Source: Pelovirga terrestris (GTDB taxonomy: Bacteria; Desulfobacterota; Desulfuromonadia; Desulfuromonadales; Geopsychrobacteraceae). Taken from it: DNA of 64,000 nt. The notes under the pieces are model-generated. The model did not search any database. It was not told the DNA's origin and was given only the letters and a program-made list of their open reading frames with translations. The position numbers were made by a program, and so were the translations under genes. The stretch is taken from contig NZ_JACWUN010000007.1 of NCBI RefSeq assembly GCF_014773365.1, positions 62,001 to 126,000 on the forward strand. The letters are read 5' to 3'. Of the stretch, positions 24,090 to 33,625 are shown piece after piece. How positions within the stretch are numbered: position 1 is the stretch's first letter; every line of letters starts with the position of its first letter.

Positions 24090-25364
24090 TTACTGCGGCG
24101 AATTGCCGTAATGGGCCAACAGCTGTTTGACTTCAGCTTCCATCTCCGCGGGCAAGGCGGGGGCATCAGCAAGCTGCTGTAACAACTGCAAGCCATCCTT
24201 GTGCCATTTACGGGCAAAACAGGCCTGGGCCAGACGCAAGCGCCAGCGCGGGTTATCGGGATCCTGCTTAACTGCGGCGTTAAAACTGGAAAAAACCTTT
24301 TCCAGCTCGCGCTCATGGCGCAGATAAAATTCAGCCAACGTCAGATTGATCTGGTTGCTCTTACAACCACCGCCGGACGGCAGTCTTTTCAACAGTCCTT
24401 CTGCCTCTGCAATATCCCCGACCTTTTCCATCACCCCTGCCGCCAGGGCAATAAAGGCAGGATCACTGTAACCTCTCTGCAGGCAGTGGCGCACATGAAC
24501 GACCGCCGCCGGCCAATCGTGACGCTGACTATGAATAGTCACCAGCAGGGCATGGTAGGGGGAGAAATCATCCTCATTCTCGGCAGGGATCTTTCCCTCG
24601 ACAAAGGTGCGAGCAGCGTCAGCCTGTCCCAATGCCAGCAATACCTGAACCAGAGCCTCAACGGCTAAAAACAGCTCCGGATTTTGTTGCAATGACTGCT
24701 CAAGAGAGCTTTTGGCCTGCGTCAGATGGCCCATCCGCGCTTGCAGCGCACCCACCTCGAACCAATAGAGATCATCCCGGTCAGTCTCTTTTACGTTGTT
24801 GAACAGTTCGTTAGCCTGAACATCATTTCCGCCATGAGCTAACAAAAAAGCGTCAACAAAATCTTTTCCCCGATGGTGATAACGCTCTCGCTGATTTTCG
24901 GGATAGGACGTCAGGATTAAATCGAAATGGATGGCATCATCGACATCGGCCAAAGCATCCCGGTCTGAGTGGGCAGCGTCTGCCGAACCACAGGTGCTAC
25001 ATCCAGCTCCAGGGTCAGGCGCGCGGGTGGATATAACCTCAAAAGGGAGCTGACGCGCCTGAGCTATCTCTTCCTTCACGTCGTCACTGCAGGCAAACTG
25101 CAAGGCCAAGGCAAAATAATCATTTGCTTCGTCAAGTTTACCACTGTCCTGTTTGACTCTGCCTTCAAGCAGATTGAGGCGCGCCAAACCATCGCCGGCC
25201 GTTGCTCGCCACTGGGCTACCAACTTGGAGCTCTCTTGGTCAAGGGGCTGATTGTTCAACTCATCTGCCAGGTAAACGGCATCGGCGTAGCGCTTCTGCT
25301 CCACCGCACGCTGCAACGACTCTACACTGGTCTTATTGCCGAACAATTTACTCAAAAAACCCAT
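24090..25364 (-). CDS. TPR-repeat protein
   Basis: 424 aa from ATG 25364, which has GGAAG upstream; the longest frame adds 10 unsupported residues. The N-terminus (GFLSKLFGNKTSVESLQRAVEQKRY) is soluble. From there the protein is made of helical repeats of TPR type, clearest at about 220-265 (WFEVGALQARMGHLTQAKSSLEQSLQQNPE) and in the C-terminal half. A short cysteine pair (CSTCG, about 122-126) sits in a linker and could bind metal. No enzymatic motif is seen. TPR proteins are scaffolds. It lies between the signalling module and the DRTGG-type ATPase on the same strand. Confidence 0.8.
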   Translation of the reverse strand: MGFLSKLFGNKTSVESLQRAVEQKRYADAVYLADELNNQPLDQESSKLVAQWRATAGDGLARLNLLEGRVKQDSGKLDEANDYFALALQFACSDDVKEEIAQARQLPFEVISTRAPDPGAGCSTCGSADAAHSDRDALADVDDAIHFDLILTSYPENQRERYHHRGKDFVDAFLLAHGGNDVQANELFNNVKETDRDDLYWFEVGALQARMGHLTQAKSSLEQSLQQNPELFLAVEALVQVLLALGQADAARTFVEGKIPAENEDDFSPYHALLVTIHSQRHDWPAAVVHVRHCLQRGYSDPAFIALAAGVMEKVGDIAEAEGLLKRLPSGGGCKSNQINLTLAEFYLRHERELEKVFSSFNAAVKQDPDNPRWRLRLAQACFARKWHKDGLQLLQQLADAPALPAEMEAEVKQLLAHYGNSPQ

Positions 25365-25417
25365 AGTTACAACTTCCTCGGACGCGGTGCTCAAGGACCA
25401 GACATCCGGGTTGAGAG

Positions 25418-26509
25418 CTAAAAGATGCTATCGATCAGGTCAAAGTCGAGTTCCGTTTGAGCAAGACGATGAATCAGGTCGATCTTTTCATGATCATCGA
25501 TGCCGATCTTGGCAACATCTGCCTGAATCGTGGTATAGACCTCGGCAACCGTTGACTGGCAACGAAGGTAAGGAATTCTTGAGTCGTCGACAACCTGCTG
25601 CACAATATCGGCCATCGGTACGGTGCCGGCGATGACGATCCCCGCCAGTCTGCTGCGAAAGCGCACCAGGTGATAGAGGGTCGCCAGCATCACCAGTACT
25701 TCGTCACGGCTGCTGTTGACAATAACCAGACTCGAATCGTGGAGCAGATCGACCACCCGCTGGGTTGAGGCGGCACCGATCAGGACATGATGAACAATAC
25801 GACGGACCTGATGCGGCTCTGCCTTAAGATCTACCTGTAATAATTCGGAGAGATATTTCAACGTTGGATTAGCAAGGACCGGTGAATAGTTGAAACCACC
25901 AACCACCTGGATATTGGTTTTTGCGAAGGCTTTCTGCAGATAATGAATAGTTGCATCACGTTTATCTTTTAACAATTTGTTCGACAGAATCATCCGGACA
26001 TCCGCACCGGCTTCACGAAACAACGCCAGGTTCAGATGCAGATCATCGATAACGTGACCTATTCCGGCCCCCGCTACGATCAGCACCGGTGCATCCAAAT
26101 GGTGCGCCAGCCGGGCATTATTCAGCCCCAGGACCGAGCCGACGCCGGAATGCCCGGCTCCTTCGATGATGAGAAAATCACACTCCTGCTCCAGTTGTCG
26201 AACCGCCCGGGTAATTTGTTCCAGCAACGCCGAGCTGTCCACCTCACCATCAATATAACTGCGCGTGGTATGCGCATCAAGAACAACCGGCGACATCAGG
26301 TCCAACCGATCATCCATGGAATAGACCTGGGCTATCAGTGCGGCATCAATATCAACCGGGCGCCCTTGATACATCGTACGCTTGGGGCCGAAGGGTTTGA
26401 TAAAGCCGATCCGTGGGTATGTTGCCCGCGCCCGGTGCAACAGCGACAAACTGGTGGTGGTTTTGCCACAATTCTGGCCGGTTGCAGCAATAAATATTTT
26501 TTTACACAT
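25418..26509 (-). CDS. BioD-like P-loop ATPase with DRTGG-type C-terminal domain
   Basis: 363 aa. The N-terminal domain is like dethiobiotin synthetase/cobyrinate synthase, with Walker A variant ATGQNCGKTTTS (about residues 9-20) and LIIEGAGHSGVGSV. The second part (about 215-340) resembles the DRTGG domain found in Pta-like and CBS-domain proteins (VHHVLIGAAS..., GIVIAGTVPMADIV, RIPYLRCQSTVAEVYTTI). Such proteins resemble the N-terminal regulatory part of long phosphotransacetylases without the catalytic PTA_PTB domain. A regulatory role in acetyl-CoA or acetyl-phosphate metabolism is possible but unproven. Confidence 0.8.
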   Translation of the reverse strand: MCKKIFIAATGQNCGKTTTSLSLLHRARATYPRIGFIKPFGPKRTMYQGRPVDIDAALIAQVYSMDDRLDLMSPVVLDAHTTRSYIDGEVDSSALLEQITRAVRQLEQECDFLIIEGAGHSGVGSVLGLNNARLAHHLDAPVLIVAGAGIGHVIDDLHLNLALFREAGADVRMILSNKLLKDKRDATIHYLQKAFAKTNIQVVGGFNYSPVLANPTLKYLSELLQVDLKAEPHQVRRIVHHVLIGAASTQRVVDLLHDSSLVIVNSSRDEVLVMLATLYHLVRFRSRLAGIVIAGTVPMADIVQQVVDDSRIPYLRCQSTVAEVYTTIQADVAKIGIDDHEKIDLIHRLAQTELDFDLIDSIF

Positions 26510-26553
26510 TGATCAAGTCCCCTGGTGCTGACAGCCGTACAGTTGGCTTGTTG

Positions 26554-27402
26554 TCACGTTAGAAAAAGATTACGTTCCTTGACAAACTCCGGATAAAAAA
26601 GCTCTTTCAGATCCTCCAGTACCATCGGGTTGGCTTCGAGGGCCAACGAGCCGTGGCACAGGGGCAAATCAACTTTTTTCGCCTGCTCAAAGCCCATGCC
26701 AAAATAGCGACAGAAACAGCTTGCCAGAGAGATGACTGCACACAGAGTGAAGGTCTGTTTATCAAGCTGCTGCAATTTTTCCAGATCATGATGATACAAG
26801 GTCGCGTCGACAATCCGTTTGGGATAGTTCCAGTAATCAAGAAGCGCCGCCCCCACCAGTTCATGGGAATAGGCGAACAGGCCACGCTCGACATCGCGCA
26901 AGGTTCCTTCCCCGCGCTCGACAATCTGCACCACTTCGCGATAGAGGTCCTTGTCACGGTTAATCATCACGACCTTACCGATATGGCGCTGAAGACCGGC
27001 AAGATAAGCCTCGCTTTTGTCCAGATCCGTCAATTTATCGGCAATCATGCGACTCGCGACAGCGCAACCGATGGAGTTCTCCCACAGTTTTCGTTCCAGC
27101 AGCCCATAGGTTTTCTGGGTACTGCGCAGACTATATTCGAGGGCGAGATTTTTAAGAACATTCTCGCCAACCACAATCAGGGCGCGATCAACGGAACTGA
27201 CCTGCTTGACCTGGTGATACATGACGGAATTGGCAATTTTGAGCAGCTTTGCCGAGATAACCGGGTCCAGGGAAACCGCGTTGGCCAGATCGTTAATGCG
27301 CAGCTCCGGGTCGCGCAAGAGCTCCAGCAATCGGGTAGCCACCACGGGCGAAGGGGGCAGGTCGCCCATGTTTTTTACGATGGACTCAAAATCTCTGAAC
27401 AT
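26554..27402 (-). CDS. HDOD-domain signalling protein
   Basis: 282 aa. A single HDOD domain spans most of the protein: LPPSPVVATRLLELLRDPELRINDLANAVSLDPVISAKLLKIANS is the family N-terminus. The HD-type residues are degraded (GLQRHIGKVVM, FAYSHELVGAALLDYWNYPKRIVDATLYHHD). HDOD proteins are non-catalytic relatives of HD phosphodiesterases involved in signalling and cell-cycle or redox control. It stands with other signalling genes on this strand but with no tight overlap. Confidence 0.9.
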   Translation of the reverse strand: MFRDFESIVKNMGDLPPSPVVATRLLELLRDPELRINDLANAVSLDPVISAKLLKIANSVMYHQVKQVSSVDRALIVVGENVLKNLALEYSLRSTQKTYGLLERKLWENSIGCAVASRMIADKLTDLDKSEAYLAGLQRHIGKVVMINRDKDLYREVVQIVERGEGTLRDVERGLFAYSHELVGAALLDYWNYPKRIVDATLYHHDLEKLQQLDKQTFTLCAVISLASCFCRYFGMGFEQAKKVDLPLCHGSLALEANPMVLEDLKELFYPEFVKERNLFLT

Positions 27403-27536
27403 CCAACCTATCCACGAAGCTGATGTTTGCGTTTTGGTGATATAGCAAGGGCGGTACAGCGAGGGTCTTACAAAAGGCCGTCTATCCAGAAACGGTCGTC
27501 CAAGGAAAATACTTCGATGTTATTGAGATATCCTGC

Positions 27537-27938
27537 TTAATGGCGACAACCAAAACGAACCAGTACACAGGTACCATCGGCAATGACGTTAATCCCCTGC
27601 TGCCGACAGAATGCCACTGCAGCAGGGCTTTCAGCCCCGGGCTGCATCCAGATATTCTTAATCCCTTTTTCTGCCGCACGAACCACCAGTTTCTCGGTTA
27701 CAGCGGGTGGTGTTACTACCGAGATACTGACTACCTCGGCAGGCAGGTCAGAGACACTGGCAACGCAAGCAACCCCTTCAATCTCCTTCTCCAGGGGATG
27801 AATCGGTATCACCTGATAGCCTTTTTGCTGATAGCATTTAAAAATTTTATTGCCGAATTTATCCGGATTTGATGATGCCCCAGCGACGGCAAAGACGTCA
27901 GACTGGAGAAATTGAGCAACTTTCGCGTCAACGGACAT
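27537..27938 (-). CDS. CoA-binding (Rossmann-fold) protein
   Basis: 133 aa from ATG 27938, which is preceded by GAGGAT; a start 5 codons upstream has no proper ribosome-binding site. The CoA_binding domain covers the whole protein: FAVAGASSNPDKFGNKIFKCYQQKGYQVIPIHP, then VSISVVTPPAVTEKLV, IKNIWMQPGAES and NVIADGTCVLVRFG. This is the small single-domain YccU-like family, related to the N-terminus of acyl-CoA synthetase (NDP-forming) and succinyl-CoA synthetase alpha. Function is unknown. It lies just beyond the end of the nuo operon on the same strand. Confidence 0.9.
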   Translation of the reverse strand: MSVDAKVAQFLQSDVFAVAGASSNPDKFGNKIFKCYQQKGYQVIPIHPLEKEIEGVACVASVSDLPAEVVSISVVTPPAVTEKLVVRAAEKGIKNIWMQPGAESPAAVAFCRQQGINVIADGTCVLVRFGCRH

Positions 27939-27981
27939 AAGCGGTATCCTCATTCCTAAAATCGAATCGCTTGTACGGCTC

Positions 27982-29397
27982 TCAGGGAATAATCAGCGCC
28001 ACCAGCGACAGTAAGGGGGTCGGATAGACACCCAGAATGACGATCACTGCCGCGCAACCTACCAGCAATAAGGTTTCTGACCGGGCCGCGACATCGCGAC
28101 AGACAGATGCTGATTCGGGGGCATAGAGGGCGATGACGGGTCGCACATAGTAGTACACTGAAATGACGGATGCGATGACCCCGATCACCGCCAATTCGGC
28201 GTAGCCACCCCGAAAGGCCGCCTGAAAGAGTCCGAACTTGGCAAAAAAACCGGCCAGTGGGGGAATCCCGGTCAGGGACAACAAAAATACCGCCAACAGG
28301 GCGCTACGGCGCGGGTGAAGAGCTGCCAGACCACGCAGATCATCATAGTCCTGAATCTCGCCGTTTTCATCGGCAAAGGTGGTAATAATGCCAAAGGCAC
28401 CAAAGGTTGCCAGGGAATAGACCACCAGGTAGAACAACAGGGCGCGGCTGCCATCCGCTCCGGCGACAATCAGTGCAATCATGAGATAACCCATGTGCAC
28501 TACCGAAGAATAAGCGAGCATACGCTTGATATTCGTCTGGGGCAATGCAGCAAAGGTACCAACCAGCATGGTGGCAATCGCCAGCAACCAGAGGATGGCT
28601 TTGATATCCGCTATCCCCTCGCCGCTCATCACCAGTAACGGCAAAAATGCCGCCAGTACAGCGCCCTTAGCGGCGGTAGCCAGCAGGCCGCTGACCGGTG
28701 CCGGCGCCCCCTGATAAACGTCAGGCGTCCACAGGTGAAAAGGCACCAGGGAAATTTTAAAACCAACCGCAACCAGCAGCAGCGCCCAGCCGGCCAGCCC
28801 CAGTGGGCGCAAACCATCTCCAGCCTGCAAACCGACGGCCGCCGCCTGCAGATTAAAGGTACCGGTCGCGGTATAGATCAAAGCAATAGCAAAGGCCAGA
28901 AACGCCGTTGCCACTGCGCCAAAAACCAGATATTTCATCCCCGCTTCGGCTCCGCGGGTATCACCATGACGGAAGGCAATCAGGATGTACAGAGCCAGGG
29001 TCAGGACTTCCAAGCCGAGGAAAAGTCCGACAAAAGAAGTTGCCGCCGACAGCAGACTCATCCCCGCGGCGGCAAACAACATGAGGGACGCATACTCTCC
29101 CCCCCCAAACCGGAAGATGTCGACGTAGCGACAACTGATCACCAGGGTCGCGGCGACGGTCAACGACCAGAGCACGGTACAAAAGCGGGCATAGGCCGAT
29201 GCCGAGTACATACCGAGGATATCGATCTGTGGTGGTTCGACAAACGCTGCCACCAGGGCGGCCACGATAGCCACCAGGGCGCCAACGAGCAACCACAGGC
29301 GCCGGTTGCGCACCCAGGCCCCGCCAAGGAGAATGGCCGTTGAGCCCAAGGCCAACAGAATCTGGGGGAGTAATGACTGTAACGACTCCTGGTTCAT
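27982..29397 (-). CDS. nuoN: NADH-quinone oxidoreductase subunit N
   Basis: 471 aa with about 14 membrane helices of the antiporter-like Mrp/Nuo fold. The proton-channel core is visible: helix with FLGLEVLTLALYILIAFRH (conserved glutamate), GFKISLVPFHLWTPDVYQGAP (conserved lysine and the family signature) and MLAYSSVVHMGYLMIAL. It forms one of three proton-pumping antiporter-like subunits of complex I in the inner membrane. Its start overlaps the nuoM stop by 4 nt and it is the last gene of the operon. Confidence 0.97.
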   Translation of the reverse strand: MNQESLQSLLPQILLALGSTAILLGGAWVRNRRLWLLVGALVAIVAALVAAFVEPPQIDILGMYSASAYARFCTVLWSLTVAATLVISCRYVDIFRFGGGEYASLMLFAAAGMSLLSAATSFVGLFLGLEVLTLALYILIAFRHGDTRGAEAGMKYLVFGAVATAFLAFAIALIYTATGTFNLQAAAVGLQAGDGLRPLGLAGWALLLVAVGFKISLVPFHLWTPDVYQGAPAPVSGLLATAAKGAVLAAFLPLLVMSGEGIADIKAILWLLAIATMLVGTFAALPQTNIKRMLAYSSVVHMGYLMIALIVAGADGSRALLFYLVVYSLATFGAFGIITTFADENGEIQDYDDLRGLAALHPRRSALLAVFLLSLTGIPPLAGFFAKFGLFQAAFRGGYAELAVIGVIASVISVYYYVRPVIALYAPESASVCRDVAARSETLLLVGCAAVIVILGVYPTPLLSLVALIIP

Positions 29398-30872
29398 GGC
29401 ATCCCTCCCACCAGCAACAGAGCACTAAGAGGCTCTCGCAACAGGTCAAGCACCGGTTGCGGATAACAGCCCAGCGCGACCACCAGTACCGCCAGGGGAA
29501 TCAACACCAGCCATTCGCGTGAGTGCAGGTCCTGTTTGTCATGGGGTTCGCAGTTATTCCCCCAAAGGGTCCCCTGTACCAGTCGCAAGGTGTACGTTGC
29601 AGAAAACAGGATGCCGCCAACCGCTATCACTGCCCACAGTGGCTTGACGGTAAATACGCCAATCAGGATGAGTATTTCCCCGGCAAAATTTGCCAGTCCC
29701 GGCAGGCCCAGAGACGCCATACAGAAGAGCAGAAAAAATGCCGACATATTCGGATGGCTTTTCCACAGCCCGCCCAACTGATCGAGGCTGCGGCTACCGG
29801 TACGTTGTTCAATCATGGCAACCACAACAAACAACCCAGCCGTCGTAATCGCATGATTTACCATCAGCAATAAACTTCCCTCCCAGGCGGTCTGGTTCCA
29901 GGCTGCCAGCCCAAGAATCACAAAGCCCATATGCGAAATCGATGAAAAAGCGACGATCCGTTTGATATCGACCTGCTGATAAGCCACCCAGGCAGCATAA
30001 AAGAGCCCCACTAACGCCAGCCCAGCCAGCACCGGCAGGGTTTTTTGCGCAGCAACGGGAAACAGGGGAAAAGCAAAGCGGATCATGCCGTAGACCCCGG
30101 TTTTAAGCAGCAGCCCGGCCAGATCAACCGAACCGGCGGCCGGACCTTCTGCATGGGCATCGGGCAGCCAACTGTGAAAGGGAAACAGAGGAACCTTAAC
30201 GACAAAAGCCGCCATGAAACAGAAGAAGAAAATCAGTTCCTGGGTTGTGCTCAGTTCGGTCTGTTTTAGTGCTTCCAGAGCAAAGGTGTAGGTGCCGGTC
30301 TGATCGCCATGCAGCAGATACAGGCTGATCACTGCCAGCAGCAGACACAAACTGCCGATCAGGGTGTAGAGAAAAAATTTAACCGCAGCCTGAAAACGGC
30401 GTTGGTAACCCCAGACCCCGATAAGAAAGAACATGGGAATCAGCATCAACTCCCAGAACAGATAGAAAAGGATCAGATCCAGAGCGAGCAGAACCCCGAT
30501 GGCGGCCATCTCCAATACCAGTAACAACGCAAAAAAAACGCCGGGCGCACGTTCCTGGCGCCAGGACACCAGCACCGCCAACAGCTGGAGAAAGGCCGTC
30601 AACAGGATCAGTACCGACGAAAGACCATCAAGCCCCAGGGTATAGCGGACGCCGAATTGCTCAATCCAGCGATAATCCTCATAAAACAACCAGCCTGCCG
30701 TCGGGGTCTGTAACAGACACAGCAGCAGGCTGACAACAAACACGCCGGCGGCGGTCAACAGGGCCACCCACCGCGGGGCTGTACTGTTTCCCATCCCGAG
30801 CACCAGACAAACCAGGGCGCCCGCTAACGGCATAAACAGCAACAGGCTTAACAAGGGAAAGTCAATCGCCAT
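29394..30872 (-). CDS. nuoM: NADH-quinone oxidoreductase subunit M
   Basis: 492 aa, about 14 membrane helices. Signatures: FYLFWELMLIPMFFLIGVWG (conserved glutamate), KVPLFPFHSWLPDAHAEGPAAGSVDLAGLLLKTGVYG (conserved lysine), and VAFSSISHMGFVILGLA. It is an antiporter-like pumping subunit of the complex I membrane arm. There is a 64-nt gap to nuoL upstream, the largest inside the downstream half of the operon, and a 4-nt overlap with nuoN. Confidence 0.97.
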   Translation of the reverse strand: MAIDFPLLSLLLFMPLAGALVCLVLGMGNSTAPRWVALLTAAGVFVVSLLLCLLQTPTAGWLFYEDYRWIEQFGVRYTLGLDGLSSVLILLTAFLQLLAVLVSWRQERAPGVFFALLLVLEMAAIGVLLALDLILFYLFWELMLIPMFFLIGVWGYQRRFQAAVKFFLYTLIGSLCLLLAVISLYLLHGDQTGTYTFALEALKQTELSTTQELIFFFCFMAAFVVKVPLFPFHSWLPDAHAEGPAAGSVDLAGLLLKTGVYGMIRFAFPLFPVAAQKTLPVLAGLALVGLFYAAWVAYQQVDIKRIVAFSSISHMGFVILGLAAWNQTAWEGSLLLMVNHAITTAGLFVVVAMIEQRTGSRSLDQLGGLWKSHPNMSAFFLLFCMASLGLPGLANFAGEILILIGVFTVKPLWAVIAVGGILFSATYTLRLVQGTLWGNNCEPHDKQDLHSREWLVLIPLAVLVVALGCYPQPVLDLLREPLSALLLVGGMP

Positions 30873-30936
30873 GATTGCAGTTATCCTTTACTTTCCGGCA
30901 ATATCAACATCAGATAAATTCCTTGATGAAACATTT

Positions 30937-32796
30937 CTAGATCAGGGCGCGCAATAAAAACCAGCCGACAATCACCACAAAGCCCCACACCAGACCCTGC
31001 AGATACAGACTAACCTTGCCGGCACCCAGACCCCGCAGACGCATTCCCAGATCATTACAGCCACGAACGGTGCCACCAAGCACCCCTTCAATCAGCCCGA
31101 TCTCTACCCCCTGGGAGCAAAAGCGTCCGATCTTTTTGAACGGCCGCACCAGCAACAGATCAAACAGATCATCAGCTCGCCAGCCATTCAGCAAAAAATC
31201 GCCCGATAGCGACGCCGGGCGCTGAACATATTGACGGTAGCGTAAAGCGGCCAGTAACCAACCCAGGACAAAAACCGCCACCGCCGTGCCGATCAGCAGA
31301 TATTCAGTGGCAATGGCCAGGTGCAGCACATCCTGCTCGCGCCCGAGCCAGGCGGAGAGCCAGGAACCACCGGCAAACAGATGGGGGAGATTGAGCAGAC
31401 CGGCGCCCAGCCCCAACAATGCCAACGGCAACAACGGCCACACCATCAAGCCATTGGGCTCATGGGGCAATTCGTCACCACGATAATCTCCGCCGAACAC
31501 CAGATAGGCCAGCCGGAAACAATAGAAGGACGTCAGTAACGCGGTCATCACCCCTAAGGCGTAAAGTCCCTGATGGAAGATGTCACCCCGGGCAAAGGCG
31601 GTTGCCAGAATCAGATCTTTTGAGAAGAAGCCGCTGGTCAGGGGGGCACCGGCCAGACACAAGAGCCCGGCGATAAACAGCCAGAACACCAGGGGGGAGC
31701 GCTGGCGCATGCCGCCCATGCGACGGATGTCATTTTCATGACCAGCCAGGTTGATGACACAGCCGGCCGCCATAAAGAGTAAGGCCTTGAAAAATGCGTG
31801 GGTGATCAGATGAAACATGGCCGCCGAAACACTGCCCAGCCCCACCGCCAGAAACATGTAGCCGACCTGACTCATGGTGGAGTAGGCCAGCACCCGTTTG
31901 ATTTCGTTTTGCGCCAGGGCGCAGGTCGCAGCATACAGGGCCGTAGCGATACCGACCAGGGCAATGGCGGCCATCGCAGTAGGCGACAGTGACACCAGGG
32001 GGAACATGCGACACAACAGATAAACCCCGGCGGTGACCATGGTGGCAGCGTGAATCAGCGCCGACACCGGAGTCGGCCCGGCCATGGCATCCGGCAGCCA
32101 GCTCATCAGCGGCAGCTGCGCACTCTTGCCGCAGGCGCCAACCAGGAGCAGCAAACTGAGCAGGGTAACGGTCGTCATATCCAGCCCCGCCACCTGGGCA
32201 TTGATCCCTTCAATGCTGATGGTTCCAAACAGGGCAAACAGCCACAACAGCGCGACCGCAAAAAACAGATCACCAATCCGGGTGACAATAAAGGCCTTGC
32301 GCCCGGCATCGGCATTTTCGGTTTTGCGATACCAGAAACCGATCAGGCCGTAGGAGCAGAAACCAACCCCTTCCCAGCCAAGGAACAGCAACAGCAGATT
32401 ATCGGCCAGGACAATAGTCAGCATGGCAAAGACAAACAGATTGAGCAGGGTAAAAAAGCGCACCTGATCGGTATCTTCTTCCATGTATCCGGCCGCATAG
32501 AGGTGAATCAGACTGGCGACACCAGTGACCATCAGCGTCATGATCGCGGCCAGCGGATCGAACAGCAGGCCGACATCGGCCTGGAAATGACCACTTTTCA
32601 GCCAGGTAAACAGTACCAGACGATAACCGTCGCCCGTTGCCAGGGTAAAACTGCCGAGGGCGGCAAGAAAACTGCCGATCACCGATCCGCAGGCAATAAA
32701 CACCGGCACCGGTCGCGGCAGACGCTTGCCAAAGCAGGCATTGATCACGCCACCAGCCAGGGGAAGCAACAGTATCAGGGTCAGAAGAATATCCAT
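30937..32796 (-). CDS. nuoL: NADH-quinone oxidoreductase subunit L
   Basis: 619 aa, full length, with about 16 membrane helices. Core motifs: LFLGWEGVGFCSYGLIGFWY, KSAQLPLMSWLPDAMAGPTPVSALIHAATMVTAGVYL and AYSTMSQVGYMFLAVG. The long C-terminal part, which carries the lateral helix and last membrane helix in this family, is present, ending WGFVVIVGWFLLRALI. It is the distal antiporter-like pumping subunit of complex I. Its ATG overlaps the nuoK stop by 1 nt. Confidence 0.97.
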   Translation of the reverse strand: MDILLTLILLLPLAGGVINACFGKRLPRPVPVFIACGSVIGSFLAALGSFTLATGDGYRLVLFTWLKSGHFQADVGLLFDPLAAIMTLMVTGVASLIHLYAAGYMEEDTDQVRFFTLLNLFVFAMLTIVLADNLLLLFLGWEGVGFCSYGLIGFWYRKTENADAGRKAFIVTRIGDLFFAVALLWLFALFGTISIEGINAQVAGLDMTTVTLLSLLLLVGACGKSAQLPLMSWLPDAMAGPTPVSALIHAATMVTAGVYLLCRMFPLVSLSPTAMAAIALVGIATALYAATCALAQNEIKRVLAYSTMSQVGYMFLAVGLGSVSAAMFHLITHAFFKALLFMAAGCVINLAGHENDIRRMGGMRQRSPLVFWLFIAGLLCLAGAPLTSGFFSKDLILATAFARGDIFHQGLYALGVMTALLTSFYCFRLAYLVFGGDYRGDELPHEPNGLMVWPLLPLALLGLGAGLLNLPHLFAGGSWLSAWLGREQDVLHLAIATEYLLIGTAVAVFVLGWLLAALRYRQYVQRPASLSGDFLLNGWRADDLFDLLLVRPFKKIGRFCSQGVEIGLIEGVLGGTVRGCNDLGMRLRGLGAGKVSLYLQGLVWGFVVIVGWFLLRALI

Positions 32797-33101
32797 CAGC
32801 CCCTCATCTCATCAAAAATGCCGACATCAATACTCTTTTTCTGCTGATGGAGATAAACCACCAGCGCCAGACCAATGGCCACCTCGGCTGCAGTAATAGC
32901 CATCAGGATCAGCACCATGATCTGGCCGTCAACCTGCTGCCAGAAGGCTGAAGCCCCAATCAGCACCAGACCGACAGCATTAATCATGATCTCGACTCCG
33001 ATCAGAATCATAATCAGATTACGCCGTACCAGCACGCACCCCAGCCCCATAGCAAAGAGCAGGGTTGCAAGAATCAGCAGATGTTCCAGCGGCACAATCA
33101 T
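32796..33101 (-). CDS. nuoK: NADH-quinone oxidoreductase subunit K
   Basis: 101 aa with three membrane helices. Family signature: LLILATLLFAMGLGCVLVRRNLIMILIGVEIMINAVGLVLI, with the conserved membrane glutamate in GVEIM, and MAITAAEVAIGLALVVYLHQ with the second glutamate. It is part of the proton path between the quinone site and the antiporter-like subunits. It overlaps nuoJ by 4 nt and nuoL by 1 nt, so translation is coupled. Confidence 0.97.
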   Translation of the reverse strand: MIVPLEHLLILATLLFAMGLGCVLVRRNLIMILIGVEIMINAVGLVLIGASAFWQQVDGQIMVLILMAITAAEVAIGLALVVYLHQQKKSIDVGIFDEMRG

Positions 33102-33625
33102 GATTGATCCTCCAACTGCGCGCGTCTGCGCTCGGTCATGCCGACATGGAACGCCCCAACCGCTGCAAAGGAGAGCTGGAACGAAATAATCTTGACCGCC
33201 AGGGCATACTCTTTAAACAGGGCATAGCCAAAATCGCGAGGGGTGGCGTGCCAACGGGGAATACCTTCCGACGTAACCGGATCAAGGCCGATCAAGACCA
33301 GGGTCAATGTCACCAGGGTCAGGGCCAGAAGCAACACCGGCGCCCACTGAACCCAGCCCGGGGCGCTGCGCGTAGAGGCATTGGTCGGCGTAACCTCGAG
33401 CATCATAATCACAAACAGAAACAGCACCATAATCGCGCCGGCATAAACAATAACCTGTAAAGCGGCTACCAACGGGGCGCCCAACAGATAAAAAATCAGG
33501 GCCAGAGCAAAGATACTCTTGACCAGATAGATCACCGCATAGACCGGATTGCGCTGGATGATCGCCAGCCCGGTTGCTCCCAGCGCCACGGCACCGAGCA
33601 GATAAAACATGACCGTCGCAATCAT
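33098..33625 (-). CDS. nuoJ: NADH-quinone oxidoreductase subunit J
   Basis: 175 aa with five membrane helices. Motifs: NPVYAVIYLVKSIFALALIFYLLGAPLVAALQVIVYAGAIMVLFLFVIMML, the family core with the conserved tyrosine. A soluble loop follows and then a last helix (AVKIISFQLSFAAVGAFHVG). It is a membrane-arm subunit of complex I that couples the quinone site to the pumps. It overlaps nuoI and nuoK by 4 nt each. Confidence 0.95.
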   Translation of the reverse strand: MIATVMFYLLGAVALGATGLAIIQRNPVYAVIYLVKSIFALALIFYLLGAPLVAALQVIVYAGAIMVLFLFVIMMLEVTPTNASTRSAPGWVQWAPVLLLALTLVTLTLVLIGLDPVTSEGIPRWHATPRDFGYALFKEYALAVKIISFQLSFAAVGAFHVGMTERRRAQLEDQS